From positions 1 through 64,000 of the forward strand of contig JAKSIS010000006.1 in NCBI GenBank assembly GCA_024398665.1: a DNA stretch of 64,000 nt, read 5' to 3'. Shown here piece after piece: positions 34,357 to 42,484 of the stretch. The notes beneath the pieces were generated by a model. That model was not told the origin of the DNA. It saw only the letters and a program-made list of their open reading frames with translations, and searched no databases. A program made the translations under genes and the position numbers. Origin of the DNA: Bacteroidaceae bacterium (lineage in GTDB: Bacteria; Bacteroidota; Bacteroidia; Bacteroidales; Bacteroidaceae). Numbering within the stretch: the stretch's first letter is position 1; each line of letters starts with the position of its first letter.

Positions 34357-36204
34357 ATGGAAATGAAAAGAACGTTTCAAATACTGGCTGCTGTCATATG
34401 GCTTGCAGGCAGCGCCTGGGGTCAGGGCATGCCACAGGCTGAAAAACTGGACCACGCACTGACCACTGCCGTTGTGGACGGCGGCATTCTTGTCAGCTGG
34501 CGCAGCCTTGAGACAGACAGTGAAAGAAACACCTATACAGTAATACGTGACGGCAAACGCGTGGCCTCCTTCTCAAGCGGCAACGCCACCTGCTGGCTGG
34601 ACAGCTGTGGGACGGCGGCATCGGACTACGCCCTGGCAATAGGGAACGGACGCAAGCGCAGGCAAACCATTGAAACCCCGTTCATTACATTCCGCGATAC
34701 CGTGCGCGACCCCGGTACTGGAATGCTGTGCCCGTACACCAGGCTGCAGCTGAACCTTCCCGCGCCCGGGTCAACGCCGGACAACAGCCGTGTGAACTAC
34801 AGCGTGAATGACATGAGCGTTGGTGACCTGGACGGCGACGGCCGCTACGAACTGGTCGTGAAATGGGACCCCGAAAACTCCAAGGACAACGCGCATTCCG
34901 GCTACACGGCAAACGTGCTCATTGACGCGTACCGCATGAACGGCGAATTCCTGTGGCGCATCGACCTGGGCCGCAACATACGCGCCGGGGCACATTACAC
35001 ACAGTTCATGGTGTTCGATCTTGACGGTGACGGCAAGGCCGAAGTGGCCATGAAGACATCGGACGGCACGACTGACGGCCAGGGCAAGGTAATAGGCAAG
35101 GCCGATGCGGACTACCGCAATCCGGAAGGGCGCATCATTAGCGGAAACGAATTCATGACCGTATTCGAGGGTGAAACCGGACGCGAACTGACCACAATAG
35201 ACTACTATCCTCCACGCAGCATAACTGACAGGTGGGGTGACAATTACGGGAACCGTTCCGAACGGATGCTGGCCTGTGTGGCATACCTGGACGGGCTGCA
35301 TCCCAGTCTTGTAATGTGCCGCGGATACTATACCAACACCTATGTAGTTGCGTATGACTTTGACGGCAAGCAGCTCAGACAGCGGTGGGTGTGCAAGGCT
35401 GAGAACAGCCGCGATGCACTGTACGGTCAGGGTAACCACAACATTTTTGTGGGCGACATTGACGGGCTGGACGGCTGTGACGAGATAGTATACGGCGGCG
35501 CGGCCATAGGACATGACGGGAAACTGCTGTATTCGACAGGCCTTGGACATGGCGATGCAGGACATCTGGGTGACCTTGACCCTGACAGTCCGGGGCTGGA
35601 GTTCTGGGACGTTCATGAAAGCAAGACAGCGGAATACAGCGACGAACTGCGTGCCGCTGACGGCCATATTCTATGGGGAACGCCTCAGGTGGGCAAAGAC
35701 AACGGACGCGGCATGGCGGCTGACATTGACCCGCGCTATCCGGGATATGAAATGTGGAGCAATGCTGGCGGCGGCATTCACAGCTGCAAGGGAGAACTGA
35801 TATCAAGTGTCAGGCCTTCAGTGAATTTCCGCATATACTGGGACGGTGACCTGCTGGACGAACTGTTCGACGCCACCGGTGCCGGAACAGGCGGTAAGAT
35901 TGAGAAATGGAACTGGGAGACCGGGCGCATTGACCGTCTGTTCTCTTTCGCACAGCTGACAGGGACATCACTGAACAACGGCACAAAATCGAACCCATGC
36001 CTGCTGGCCGACCTGTCCGGTGACTGGCGCGAGGAGTTCATTGTACGCCGGGGGAACGGTGAGGTCTGCATTTTCACAACCCCATATCAGACTGACCACC
36101 GCGTGACCTGTCTCATGCAGGACCACACCTACCGCATGGCCGTCGCCACACAGAACGTAGCATATAACCAGCCGCCCCATCCGGGCTATCTCCTGAACAA
36201 ATGA
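34357..36204 (+). CDS. PL11 rhamnogalacturonan lyase
   Basis: 615 residues with signal peptide KRTFQILAAVIWLAGSAWG. Motifs of the PL11 (YesW/YesX) eight-bladed propeller are clear: DMSVGDLDGDGRYELVVKWD, GAHYTQFMVFDLDGDGKAEV, MKTSDGTTDGQG, GNHNIFVGDIDGLDGCDEI and GRGMAADIDPRYPG, with repeated Asp-rich calcium loops. This enzyme cleaves the rhamnogalacturonan I backbone of pectin by beta-elimination. Start codons at 34357 and 34363 are both usable; the long upstream frame was rejected. Together with the GH54 and GH43 genes it supports pectin use. Confidence 0.92.
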   Translation: MEMKRTFQILAAVIWLAGSAWGQGMPQAEKLDHALTTAVVDGGILVSWRSLETDSERNTYTVIRDGKRVASFSSGNATCWLDSCGTAASDYALAIGNGRKRRQTIETPFITFRDTVRDPGTGMLCPYTRLQLNLPAPGSTPDNSRVNYSVNDMSVGDLDGDGRYELVVKWDPENSKDNAHSGYTANVLIDAYRMNGEFLWRIDLGRNIRAGAHYTQFMVFDLDGDGKAEVAMKTSDGTTDGQGKVIGKADADYRNPEGRIISGNEFMTVFEGETGRELTTIDYYPPRSITDRWGDNYGNRSERMLACVAYLDGLHPSLVMCRGYYTNTYVVAYDFDGKQLRQRWVCKAENSRDALYGQGNHNIFVGDIDGLDGCDEIVYGGAAIGHDGKLLYSTGLGHGDAGHLGDLDPDSPGLEFWDVHESKTAEYSDELRAADGHILWGTPQVGKDNGRGMAADIDPRYPGYEMWSNAGGGIHSCKGELISSVRPSVNFRIYWDGDLLDELFDATGAGTGGKIEKWNWETGRIDRLFSFAQLTGTSLNNGTKSNPCLLADLSGDWREEFIVRRGNGEVCIFTTPYQTDHRVTCLMQDHTYRMAVATQNVAYNQPPHPGYLLNK

Positions 36205-36207
36205 CCG

Positions 36208-36252
36208 CCGGGGTCTGGCCCCGGTGTGCAGGGTCTGTACCCGGTACCCCGG
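36208..36252. repeat. Second class of GC-rich palindromes between convergent genes
   Basis: CCGGGGTCTGGCCCCGG (36208-36224) and GGGTCTGTACCC (36231-36242) lie between the PL11 gene and the convergent hdr operon. The core differs from the GGGGACAGTCCCC arrays, but size and location are alike. Confidence 0.75.
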
Positions 36253-36255
36253 TGG

Positions 36256-37275
36256 TTATCCCTGCTGGTCCAGATACTCCTTGACTGTCACTGCAGCTGA
36301 CCTTGCGTCGTTGATTGAATCCCACACGCTCATGGGACGCTTGCATGTGCCGGCAGCGAACAGGCCGGGCCGGCCGGTCTCGTTGTCGTACAGGTGCGGG
36401 CTGATTGTGCGTATGAAACCGTAGTCGCCGCATATGTCGCATGAAACGCCTATGGAACGTGTACCGCATGAAGGCTCCATGCCCACCATGAGTACCAGCA
36501 GGTCCGATGTCATCTTGAGCGGAAGTCCCATCAGCGTATCCTCGCTCTTCAGCTGGATACGGCTGTCAAATGTTCCGGCGGCTTCCGATATGCGTCCGCG
36601 AATGAAATTGATTCCGTATTTTTCCTGAGCGGTACGGTACATCTCCTCGAACCCCTGCCCCCACATGCGCAGATCCATATAGAAGACTGAAATTTCGCAT
36701 TTTGGCAGCTGTTTGCGGACCTCAATGGCCTGTTTCACTGCTGTCACGCAGCACAGTTTGGAACAGTAGTTGTTGCCGGACTTCTCGTCACGCGAACCCA
36801 CGCACTGCAGGAAAGTTATATTGCGCGGTTCGTCTCCGCTGGCATTCAGAATCCTGCCATGCTTGATCATGGATTCCATTTCGAGCGACGTTATAACGCC
36901 CTTGTATATGCCGTAGCCCAGTTCCTCCTTGCGGTGGGCGTCAAACACCTGATAGCCCGATGCGACTATGACCGCATCGGCAACATATGTCTGTCCCTTG
37001 GCATCAAACAGCTTCCATTCCGTTCCCAGCCATTTCAGTTCAGTGATGTCCGTACCGTAAACAGTACTCACGCCATCGGTGAGCAGTTTGCCGGCCAGTT
37101 CATCGGCAACTTCCTGAGCGGCCTGAAAGTTCGGAAACAGCAGGGCCTTGTCCTGAAGGTTCTTAAGTGGAGTTTCAGACTTCTCATACAGATTCACTGC
37201 CACTCCCATCCTTGCCAGAGCAGATGCGGCTTCAATACCGGCTGGGCCGGCTCCTATGATTGCAACTTTCTTCAT
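36256..37275 (-). CDS. HdrA-like FAD protein of Hdr-like complex
   Basis: 339 residues. A dinucleotide-binding motif (IIGAGPAGIEAASALARMG) and a second FAD site (GLFAAGTCKRPMSVWDSINDA) frame a segment CVGSRDE...YCSKLCC that is diagnostic of HdrA. It is short compared with methanogen HdrA (about 650 residues) because the N-terminal and C-terminal ferredoxin domains are missing. It lies last in the operon and overlaps the HdrB-like gene by 4 bp. Its likely role is electron transfer or flavin chemistry within a membrane-bound complex. Confidence 0.85.
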   Translation of the reverse strand: MKKVAIIGAGPAGIEAASALARMGVAVNLYEKSETPLKNLQDKALLFPNFQAAQEVADELAGKLLTDGVSTVYGTDITELKWLGTEWKLFDAKGQTYVADAVIVASGYQVFDAHRKEELGYGIYKGVITSLEMESMIKHGRILNASGDEPRNITFLQCVGSRDEKSGNNYCSKLCCVTAVKQAIEVRKQLPKCEISVFYMDLRMWGQGFEEMYRTAQEKYGINFIRGRISEAAGTFDSRIQLKSEDTLMGLPLKMTSDLLVLMVGMEPSCGTRSIGVSCDICGDYGFIRTISPHLYDNETGRPGLFAAGTCKRPMSVWDSINDARSAAVTVKEYLDQQG

Positions 37276-38324
37276 ACCAACAGGTTATCAGGTTTTTCGG
37301 GTGCACGCAGAATCCTTCCGTCCGCGGCGTTGTATTTCTGTTTAGGGTCATACGGAATGCCTATCTTGTCAAGCAGGCGTTCGCACTGCACCTGGTGTAT
37401 CTGCAGGCCCAGCTCCCAGGGATTGTAACCCAGCAGCAGGCCGGTCATCTCCTCATATGTCAGCACCGGAATGCCGTAGCCTTCACGGTCATATGTCTTG
37501 TGCTCCATTTCAGCTATCGTGTACTGCCAGCGGTCCAGGAACAGCGTGCAGCCCGGACAGTTGGTAACAATGAAATCGGGCTCATACGGTTCCATGGACT
37601 CCAGTTTCTTCTTGGTGTTCGATATGCTGTATCCGCGGTTCTCCTGCACCAGATACTGGCGGAAACCGAATCCGCAGCAGTGACGGCGCTCCGGATAGTC
37701 CACCACTTCACCGCCCCAGGCCTCTATCATGCCGGCCAGAACATAAGGGAATTCAGCCTTGCCAACACCCTTGTCAGGAAATATCTTGGCGTAATGGCAC
37801 CCTATGTGCTCGACCACACGCAGCGGCCGGCCGGTGAAACGGTTCACAAGACGGTACTTCATACGGGCAGCCAGGTCAAAGCGGAACTTATACACAAGAT
37901 CCGAGGGATGCACCAGATTCTTAGGAATCTCAAATTCGCGGCCGGTGGCCTTATAAAGGTTTTCGCGTGTCTTTTCCAGCAGTTCCGGATGCTCCTGCCA
38001 CATATGGATCATTTCAGTGAACACGCCGAATGATGTCACGCATGACGGCACGTAATTCTCATATCCGTGCTCAGTCATCAGCGAGAACAGGCGCGCCACG
38101 ACTGTCATTGTCGTCTCCATGGGAACCACATCGGCATGATATCCTATTCCTGTGCATGTGTGCTGGCGGAAATCGTCAAACACGTCCTTGCCCAGTTCTT
38201 CCTTCATTATCTTCAGGAATGCGGTTTCGGACCCCGGGAAAAAGGTCTGGCGTATGCAGCTCCTTTCGTAGAAGAAGCGGTCATCGGCAATTGCCTTCTG
38301 ATATTCGTTCCAGTATCTGTTCAT
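37272..38324 (-). CDS. HdrB-like CCG-domain protein
   Basis: 350 residues, soluble, with two cysteine-rich (CCG-like) regions. The C-terminal set is well conserved: HIGCHYAK, RRHCCGFGFRQ and TNCPGCTLF. The N-terminal set is altered (SCIRQTF, HTCTGIGYH, PSCVTSF), so one of the two non-cubane clusters may differ. HdrB carries the catalytic disulfide-reducing site in methanogens; the substrate in this organism cannot be coenzyme M disulfide unless made elsewhere, so it is unknown. It overlaps hdrA and lies 3 bp after the membrane subunit gene. Confidence 0.82.
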   Translation of the reverse strand: MNRYWNEYQKAIADDRFFYERSCIRQTFFPGSETAFLKIMKEELGKDVFDDFRQHTCTGIGYHADVVPMETTMTVVARLFSLMTEHGYENYVPSCVTSFGVFTEMIHMWQEHPELLEKTRENLYKATGREFEIPKNLVHPSDLVYKFRFDLAARMKYRLVNRFTGRPLRVVEHIGCHYAKIFPDKGVGKAEFPYVLAGMIEAWGGEVVDYPERRHCCGFGFRQYLVQENRGYSISNTKKKLESMEPYEPDFIVTNCPGCTLFLDRWQYTIAEMEHKTYDREGYGIPVLTYEEMTGLLLGYNPWELGLQIHQVQCERLLDKIGIPYDPKQKYNAADGRILRAPEKPDNLLV

Positions 38325-38327
38325 AGT

Positions 38328-40286
38328 CTAGTCAATGATGTTTTCCGCCACAAACTCAGCAATGTCACGTACCGTATACTGCGTTGTGGCACGCTGGAAG
38401 GCCTTCTTGCACATGGGGCAGGCAGTCGCAATGGCGTCTACGGGTTTTGATGTAAGGTTCTCCAGCGACACGTTCCTTATTCTGGTCTGCTCTTCCACGC
38501 TGAGTTTTGTATTGCCTAAGTTGAAGCCGCAGCATACGCTCTTCTCACGCTGGTAGCGGGTCTTCTGCAGGTTCGTCACCGCACTCAGGACACTGCGCGG
38601 TTCATCGTATATTCCGCAGCCGCGGCCCAGTTCGCACGGGTCATGATATGACACGTGGCGGTCGTCATGGCGAACCTTCAACCTGCCGTCCTTTATGAGC
38701 ATGTCAATGTATTCGGTATGGTGCATCACCGGAATCTTCAGGTCATATTCCTTCTTGAACGACTGGTAGCAGATAGGGCACGATGTCACCAGCATTGAAG
38801 CGCCTGACTTTTCAATCATTTCCGTATTCTTGCGGCGCAGTTCATCGGACTGGTTCGTGAAACCCTGCTGACGCAGAGGACGGCCGCAGCATATTGACGC
38901 ATCCTTGTCCATATACCAGTAGCGCTGGCCGGCAGCCTGGAAAATGCGTTCCATGGACTGCGTTATGCCGGGCGTCAGGTGAGACATGCATCCGCCGAAA
39001 TACACAACTCGGCTCATTGCGTTGAACGGCTGCTTGTCATCAGGAATATAGGAATAGTTTCCGATGGTATCGATTGGCCCTTTGTCACGGGTCTGACGGC
39101 GCAAAGCGCTCAGGTCAATGCCTACGGGACAGTCAACGGTGCAGCGGTCGCACATGAGACAGTTTTCGGCGATATTCTTCAGGCGGCGGCCAAAGTCCTG
39201 GTTCCGTATGCTGCGGATCAGATATACCGACTGGACCTCATGGTTGCCCAGGACCTTGTCCATGGGGCATCCCTGTATGCAGACTCCGCAGCGCGAACAG
39301 GCATTCAGTTCGAAATACGTGTAACCCGTCTTTTTCGGACTCTCCTTCATTCCCAGCTTGCGGAAATAGATAAGCAGCAGCTCGGTAAAGATATGCATGT
39401 ACCTGGTGAACGGCATTGTCACGAAGAAGACTCCCAGCATGAGCGAATAGAACATCCAGAGCGATGTTTCCAGGCCGCGCACAATCATGGGGTCGAACAG
39501 ATTTCCAACGGCCTGCGTAAAGAAGCCTCCGTTTCCGTACAGGCATGCCGTAACTGATTCGGCAAGAAGACGCAGCGGGAAGATCATCCACAGCGAGAAC
39601 TTGGCGAAGCGGTCCACAATGGTGTGTTTTGTAGTACGGCGCATGCCCATCATGCGGGAATAGAATATCTTGACCACGGCCAACGTCAGGCCCAGGAACA
39701 CGTAAAGCAGCAGCGCGTCCATGGTATCGGCATAACGGCGGTGCAGACGGAACGTAGCCGGTGCCTCATGTACGAAATAGCGGTAGAAAATGCCCACATA
39801 GAACGGACGTCTGTAGTGGATACGGGCCGGGCCTGATTCCGTTTCAACGCGATAGCGGCGCTGGTTCAGCTGCTCGGGATCCTTTTTCTGCTCCTTGTCC
39901 TTCACCGACCAGCCGGTCTGGTTCTCCAGCTGGCGGACATATTCAATGTCCTGTTCATGGTTCAGGGAGATGAAAGCGTCGCGGCTCTCTATTGCACCCA
40001 CCATGATCAGCAGGAACCATCCAAGTGCAAAAGCCTGGTGCATTATGCCTAGAACGAGATTCTTCCTGAGTATGCGCACGTGAAGCAGTCCCTCACGCAG
40101 CATCTCCCATATTGCCGGGAACACCTTCCAGGGCAGATACCAGTTGCTGCGGATGACAGCGCGCTGGGCGTCATCGAAGCGGCGTATCCACTTTATGTAC
40201 TTGAAGATGATGATTCCGAACAGCAGAACGGTTCCAATCAGGAACGGAATCACGAAATCATTGTATGGAAATGCCTGTATCTTCAT
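38328..40286 (-). CDS. Membrane-bound HdrE/HdrD-type fusion (cytochrome b plus Fe-S/CCG)
   Basis: 652 residues. About the first 330 residues hold five or six membrane helices with spaced histidines (MHQAFALGWFL, TKHTIVDRF, RYMHIFTE) typical of dihaem cytochromes b such as HdrE, NarI or DsrM. The rest has two 4Fe-4S motifs (CSRCGVCIQGCP and CLMCDRCTVDCP) and two CCG domains (ASICCGRPLRQQ, TSCPICYQ, CCGFNLGN, TACPMCKK), as in HdrD or DsrK. The protein should pass electrons between the quinone pool and a disulfide or other acceptor. It shares ATGA-type overlaps with its neighbours. Confidence 0.85.
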   Translation of the reverse strand: MKIQAFPYNDFVIPFLIGTVLLFGIIIFKYIKWIRRFDDAQRAVIRSNWYLPWKVFPAIWEMLREGLLHVRILRKNLVLGIMHQAFALGWFLLIMVGAIESRDAFISLNHEQDIEYVRQLENQTGWSVKDKEQKKDPEQLNQRRYRVETESGPARIHYRRPFYVGIFYRYFVHEAPATFRLHRRYADTMDALLLYVFLGLTLAVVKIFYSRMMGMRRTTKHTIVDRFAKFSLWMIFPLRLLAESVTACLYGNGGFFTQAVGNLFDPMIVRGLETSLWMFYSLMLGVFFVTMPFTRYMHIFTELLLIYFRKLGMKESPKKTGYTYFELNACSRCGVCIQGCPMDKVLGNHEVQSVYLIRSIRNQDFGRRLKNIAENCLMCDRCTVDCPVGIDLSALRRQTRDKGPIDTIGNYSYIPDDKQPFNAMSRVVYFGGCMSHLTPGITQSMERIFQAAGQRYWYMDKDASICCGRPLRQQGFTNQSDELRRKNTEMIEKSGASMLVTSCPICYQSFKKEYDLKIPVMHHTEYIDMLIKDGRLKVRHDDRHVSYHDPCELGRGCGIYDEPRSVLSAVTNLQKTRYQREKSVCCGFNLGNTKLSVEEQTRIRNVSLENLTSKPVDAIATACPMCKKAFQRATTQYTVRDIAEFVAENIID

Positions 40287-40648
40287 CTCTGTCTTCTCCT
40301 CCTCTTTACCTCAACAGGCGTTTCGTCAAGCAGCTGGCGCATGCTGATTATGAGCGGACGCAGGTTCACTCCGCGCGGGCAAGCCAGCGTGCACTTTCCG
40401 CACAGCATGCATTTCTTCAGTTCATCCTCCAAAGTCTCATAGTCGCCGCGGCGGAATGCGGTGTGTATATGACGGATGCTGAAATCAGTGAACTGACGTG
40501 CCGAACATGTCGCGCTGCACGTTCCGCACTGGAAGCAGCGCTTGAATGACGGCTCACGCTCCAGCAGCTGGCGGTACTTGTCCAGCGACACCTGGTCCAG
40601 GTCCTCGCCGCGTGACTTCTTTATGCTAAAACCGAAATCGGGCATCAC
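40283..40648 (-). CDS. HdrC-like 4Fe-4S ferredoxin subunit (small)
   Basis: 121 residues with two Cys4 motifs, CFQCGTCSATCSA and CMLCGKCTLACP, in the HdrC arrangement of about 100 residues. It overlaps both neighbours by 4 bp. It would connect the flavin and CCG subunits. A basic tail (KRRRRQR) ends the protein. Confidence 0.85.
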   Translation of the reverse strand: MMPDFGFSIKKSRGEDLDQVSLDKYRQLLEREPSFKRCFQCGTCSATCSARQFTDFSIRHIHTAFRRGDYETLEDELKKCMLCGKCTLACPRGVNLRPLIISMRQLLDETPVEVKRRRRQR

Positions 40649-41274
40649 TTATCCTTTAGAATGTTGTCATGGAGTTCCATGCCGCCGGTAACTTCAAATA
40701 TCTTGCGGAGTTCCTCCATTGTCTTGGGTTCAATTTCACGCAGGGCTCCCGGTCCTTCGCCGTGGTAGTTGGCTCCGAACTTGGGTGCCACGTCACGTAT
40801 GTTCTTCACATACCATTCCCACACAGGACCCTGTTCAGGATGCTTGGCGGGACGCACGCGGTCCGGATGCACGCAGTAGCCCATGTCCAGGATGTTCTGA
40901 CCCACCCCTTCCATAATCTCAATCTGCTGGCGGCCCATCTCACTCTCCCTGTAGTAGCCCATCTCCTGCGACACCTTGCGCAGAACGGTTATCACTTCAC
41001 CGGGAATGTTGCCGCGCGGACAGCGCGGCTTGCATGAAAGGCACTGGCCGCAGTACCATATGGTATCGCTGCGCAGCAGTTTCTCTATCTGCTCCTCATC
41101 ACCGCGCTGGACAGTGTCGCATATGCGGCGGGGATCATAGTCGTAGAATTCGGCGGCCGGACAGATGGCCGTGCAGATGCCGCAGTTCATGCAGGCTTTC
41201 AAAGCGTCGGCATAACGGACATCAGACTTTATCAGGTCAACAAGGTTTCCCATTACAGTTTGGGTTGTATTCAA
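40645..41274 (-). CDS. HdrC-like 4Fe-4S subunit (long form)
   Basis: 209 residues, first gene of the operon. Two clusters: CMNCGICTAICPAAEF and CGQCLSCKPRCPRGN. The remaining C-terminal 110 residues have no cysteine motif and no recognised domain. Having two different HdrC-type genes in one operon suggests an extended electron wire. A possible minus-strand -7 element (TAACTTCG at 41278-41285) lies just upstream, close to the start codon. Confidence 0.82.
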   Translation of the reverse strand: MNTTQTVMGNLVDLIKSDVRYADALKACMNCGICTAICPAAEFYDYDPRRICDTVQRGDEEQIEKLLRSDTIWYCGQCLSCKPRCPRGNIPGEVITVLRKVSQEMGYYRESEMGRQQIEIMEGVGQNILDMGYCVHPDRVRPAKHPEQGPVWEWYVKNIRDVAPKFGANYHGEGPGALREIEPKTMEELRKIFEVTGGMELHDNILKDK

Positions 41275-41382
41275 CTTGCGAAGTTACAGATTTCCGGCGG
41301 CATTTCCAACACGCGCGCGTGAAAGCCGGCCCTGTCTGTAAAAAAAACAGCGTCAAAAATGAGTTCTGTGTAACATTTGGCT

Positions 41383-41390
41383 TATTTTTG
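41383..41390 (+). promoter_or_regulatory. -7 element TATTTTTG of tatAC
   Basis: TATTTTTG fits TAnnTTTG and lies 26 bp before the tatA start in the 142-bp region shared with the divergent Hdr-like operon. No convincing -33 was found. Confidence 0.5.
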
Positions 41391-41416
41391 CAGCAAACGG
41401 ATAATTTTGAAAACTT

Positions 41417-41632
41417 ATGATAACCCCAATTCTCCTAGGCGGTCTTGGAACCGGTGAACTTATTGTCATAGTACTTGTCATACTGCTTCTGTTCGGTGCG
41501 AAACGCATTCCGGACCTTATGAAAAGCATGGGCAAGGGCGTAAAGAGCTTCAAGCAGGGAATGAAGGAAGTCGAAGACGAAATCAATTCGGCCGGCGAAA
41601 CCGACTCCAAAAAGGAAGAAAAGGAATCCTGA
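41417..41632 (+). CDS. tatA: Twin-arginine translocase subunit TatA
   Basis: 71 residues: a single N-terminal helix (LIVIVLVILLLFGAKRIPDL), an amphipathic helix with KSMGKGVKSFKQGMKE, and a charged tail (KKEEKES). It supplies the pore-forming subunit of the Tat pathway. tatC follows after 9 bp. No tatB is next to it, so a minimal TatAC system is likely. Confidence 0.93.
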   Translation: MITPILLGGLGTGELIVIVLVILLLFGAKRIPDLMKSMGKGVKSFKQGMKEVEDEINSAGETDSKKEEKES

Positions 41633-41641
41633 CACATCAGA

Positions 41642-42421
41642 ATGGCTGCCCCTGAAGACAGGCCCATGACCTTCTGGGACCATCTGGAATCACTCAGAGG
41701 GGTGTTGCTGCGCATTCTGGCCGTGGCAATGGCCGGCTTCATTGCAGTATTCTGCTTCAAGGAACCGCTTTTCAAAGTGATACTGGCACCCAGTACGCCT
41801 GACTTCATATTCTACCGTGCCATTGCAGCATTGGGAAACAGGCTGGGGTTCGATGCCACTGCGCTGACAGACTTCAGTGTGGACATGTTCAGCGCGACCA
41901 TGACAGCGCAGTTCATGATACACATGAAGATGGCTTTCTACGCCAGTCTTATAGCCATACTGCCGTACATTCTGTACCTTCTCTTCGGATTCATATCCCC
42001 CGCGCTGCATGATGACGAACGCCGGCACTCGACCGCAGTGGTAGTGTGGTCATACATTCTGTTCATGCTTGGCACACTGGTCAACTATTTCATAATATTC
42101 CCCCTGGCATTCCGCTTTCTCGGCACCTATCAGGTCAGCGAATCCATACCCAACATGATTACGCTGGAATCATACACGAACATGCTGGTCACCCTGACGC
42201 TGATGATGGGAATACTCTTCGAACTGCCTGTCCTGGCATGGTTCCTGGGCCGTATAGGACTGATCACTCCGGAATTCATGAAGAAATACCGCCGTCATGC
42301 AGTGGTAGTGATCCTGGCCATAGCCGCAATAATCACCCCTACCACCGATGTGGTGACGCTCATGGTGGTTTCAATCCCCATATACCTGCTGTACGAAATC
42401 AGCATACGCATAGTGAAATGA
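41642..42421 (+). CDS. tatC: Sec-independent protein translocase TatC
   Basis: 259 residues with six membrane helices. The N-terminal TFWDHLESLRGVLLR corresponds to the conserved substrate-binding motif (HLxELRxR-like), and YILYLLFGFISPALHDDERR and ITPTTDVVTLMVVSIPIYLLYE match later family signatures. TatC recognises twin-arginine signals and exports folded proteins. It ends 3 bp before a palindromic repeat. Confidence 0.93.
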   Translation: MAAPEDRPMTFWDHLESLRGVLLRILAVAMAGFIAVFCFKEPLFKVILAPSTPDFIFYRAIAALGNRLGFDATALTDFSVDMFSATMTAQFMIHMKMAFYASLIAILPYILYLLFGFISPALHDDERRHSTAVVVWSYILFMLGTLVNYFIIFPLAFRFLGTYQVSESIPNMITLESYTNMLVTLTLMMGILFELPVLAWFLGRIGLITPEFMKKYRRHAVVVILAIAAIITPTTDVVTLMVVSIPIYLLYEISIRIVK

Positions 42422-42423
42422 AC

Positions 42424-42462
42424 AATGGGGACAGTCCCCATCAGACAGGGACTGTCCCCATT
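42424..42462. repeat. GGGGACAGTCCCC inverted pair between tatC and GH43
   Basis: AATGGGGACAGTCCC (42424-42438) is the perfect reverse complement of 42448-42462, so a 15-bp stem with a short loop can form. It lies between convergent genes and may terminate both. Confidence 0.88.
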
Positions 42463-42484
42463 GGACACCGTTACCGGACTGGGG

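Noticed and set aside
33811..34455. A 214-residue minus-strand open frame across the tandem array
   Set aside because: Most of it is a translation of the 20-21 bp repeats (repeated SPYSPVS-type segments), and it covers copy C and non-coding sequence. No start signal or family match.
36256..41274. Genuine methanogen-type coenzyme M/coenzyme B heterodisulfide reductase
   Set aside because: The organism appears to be Bacteroidales, HdrA lacks ferredoxin domains and the HdrB N-terminal cluster motif is altered.
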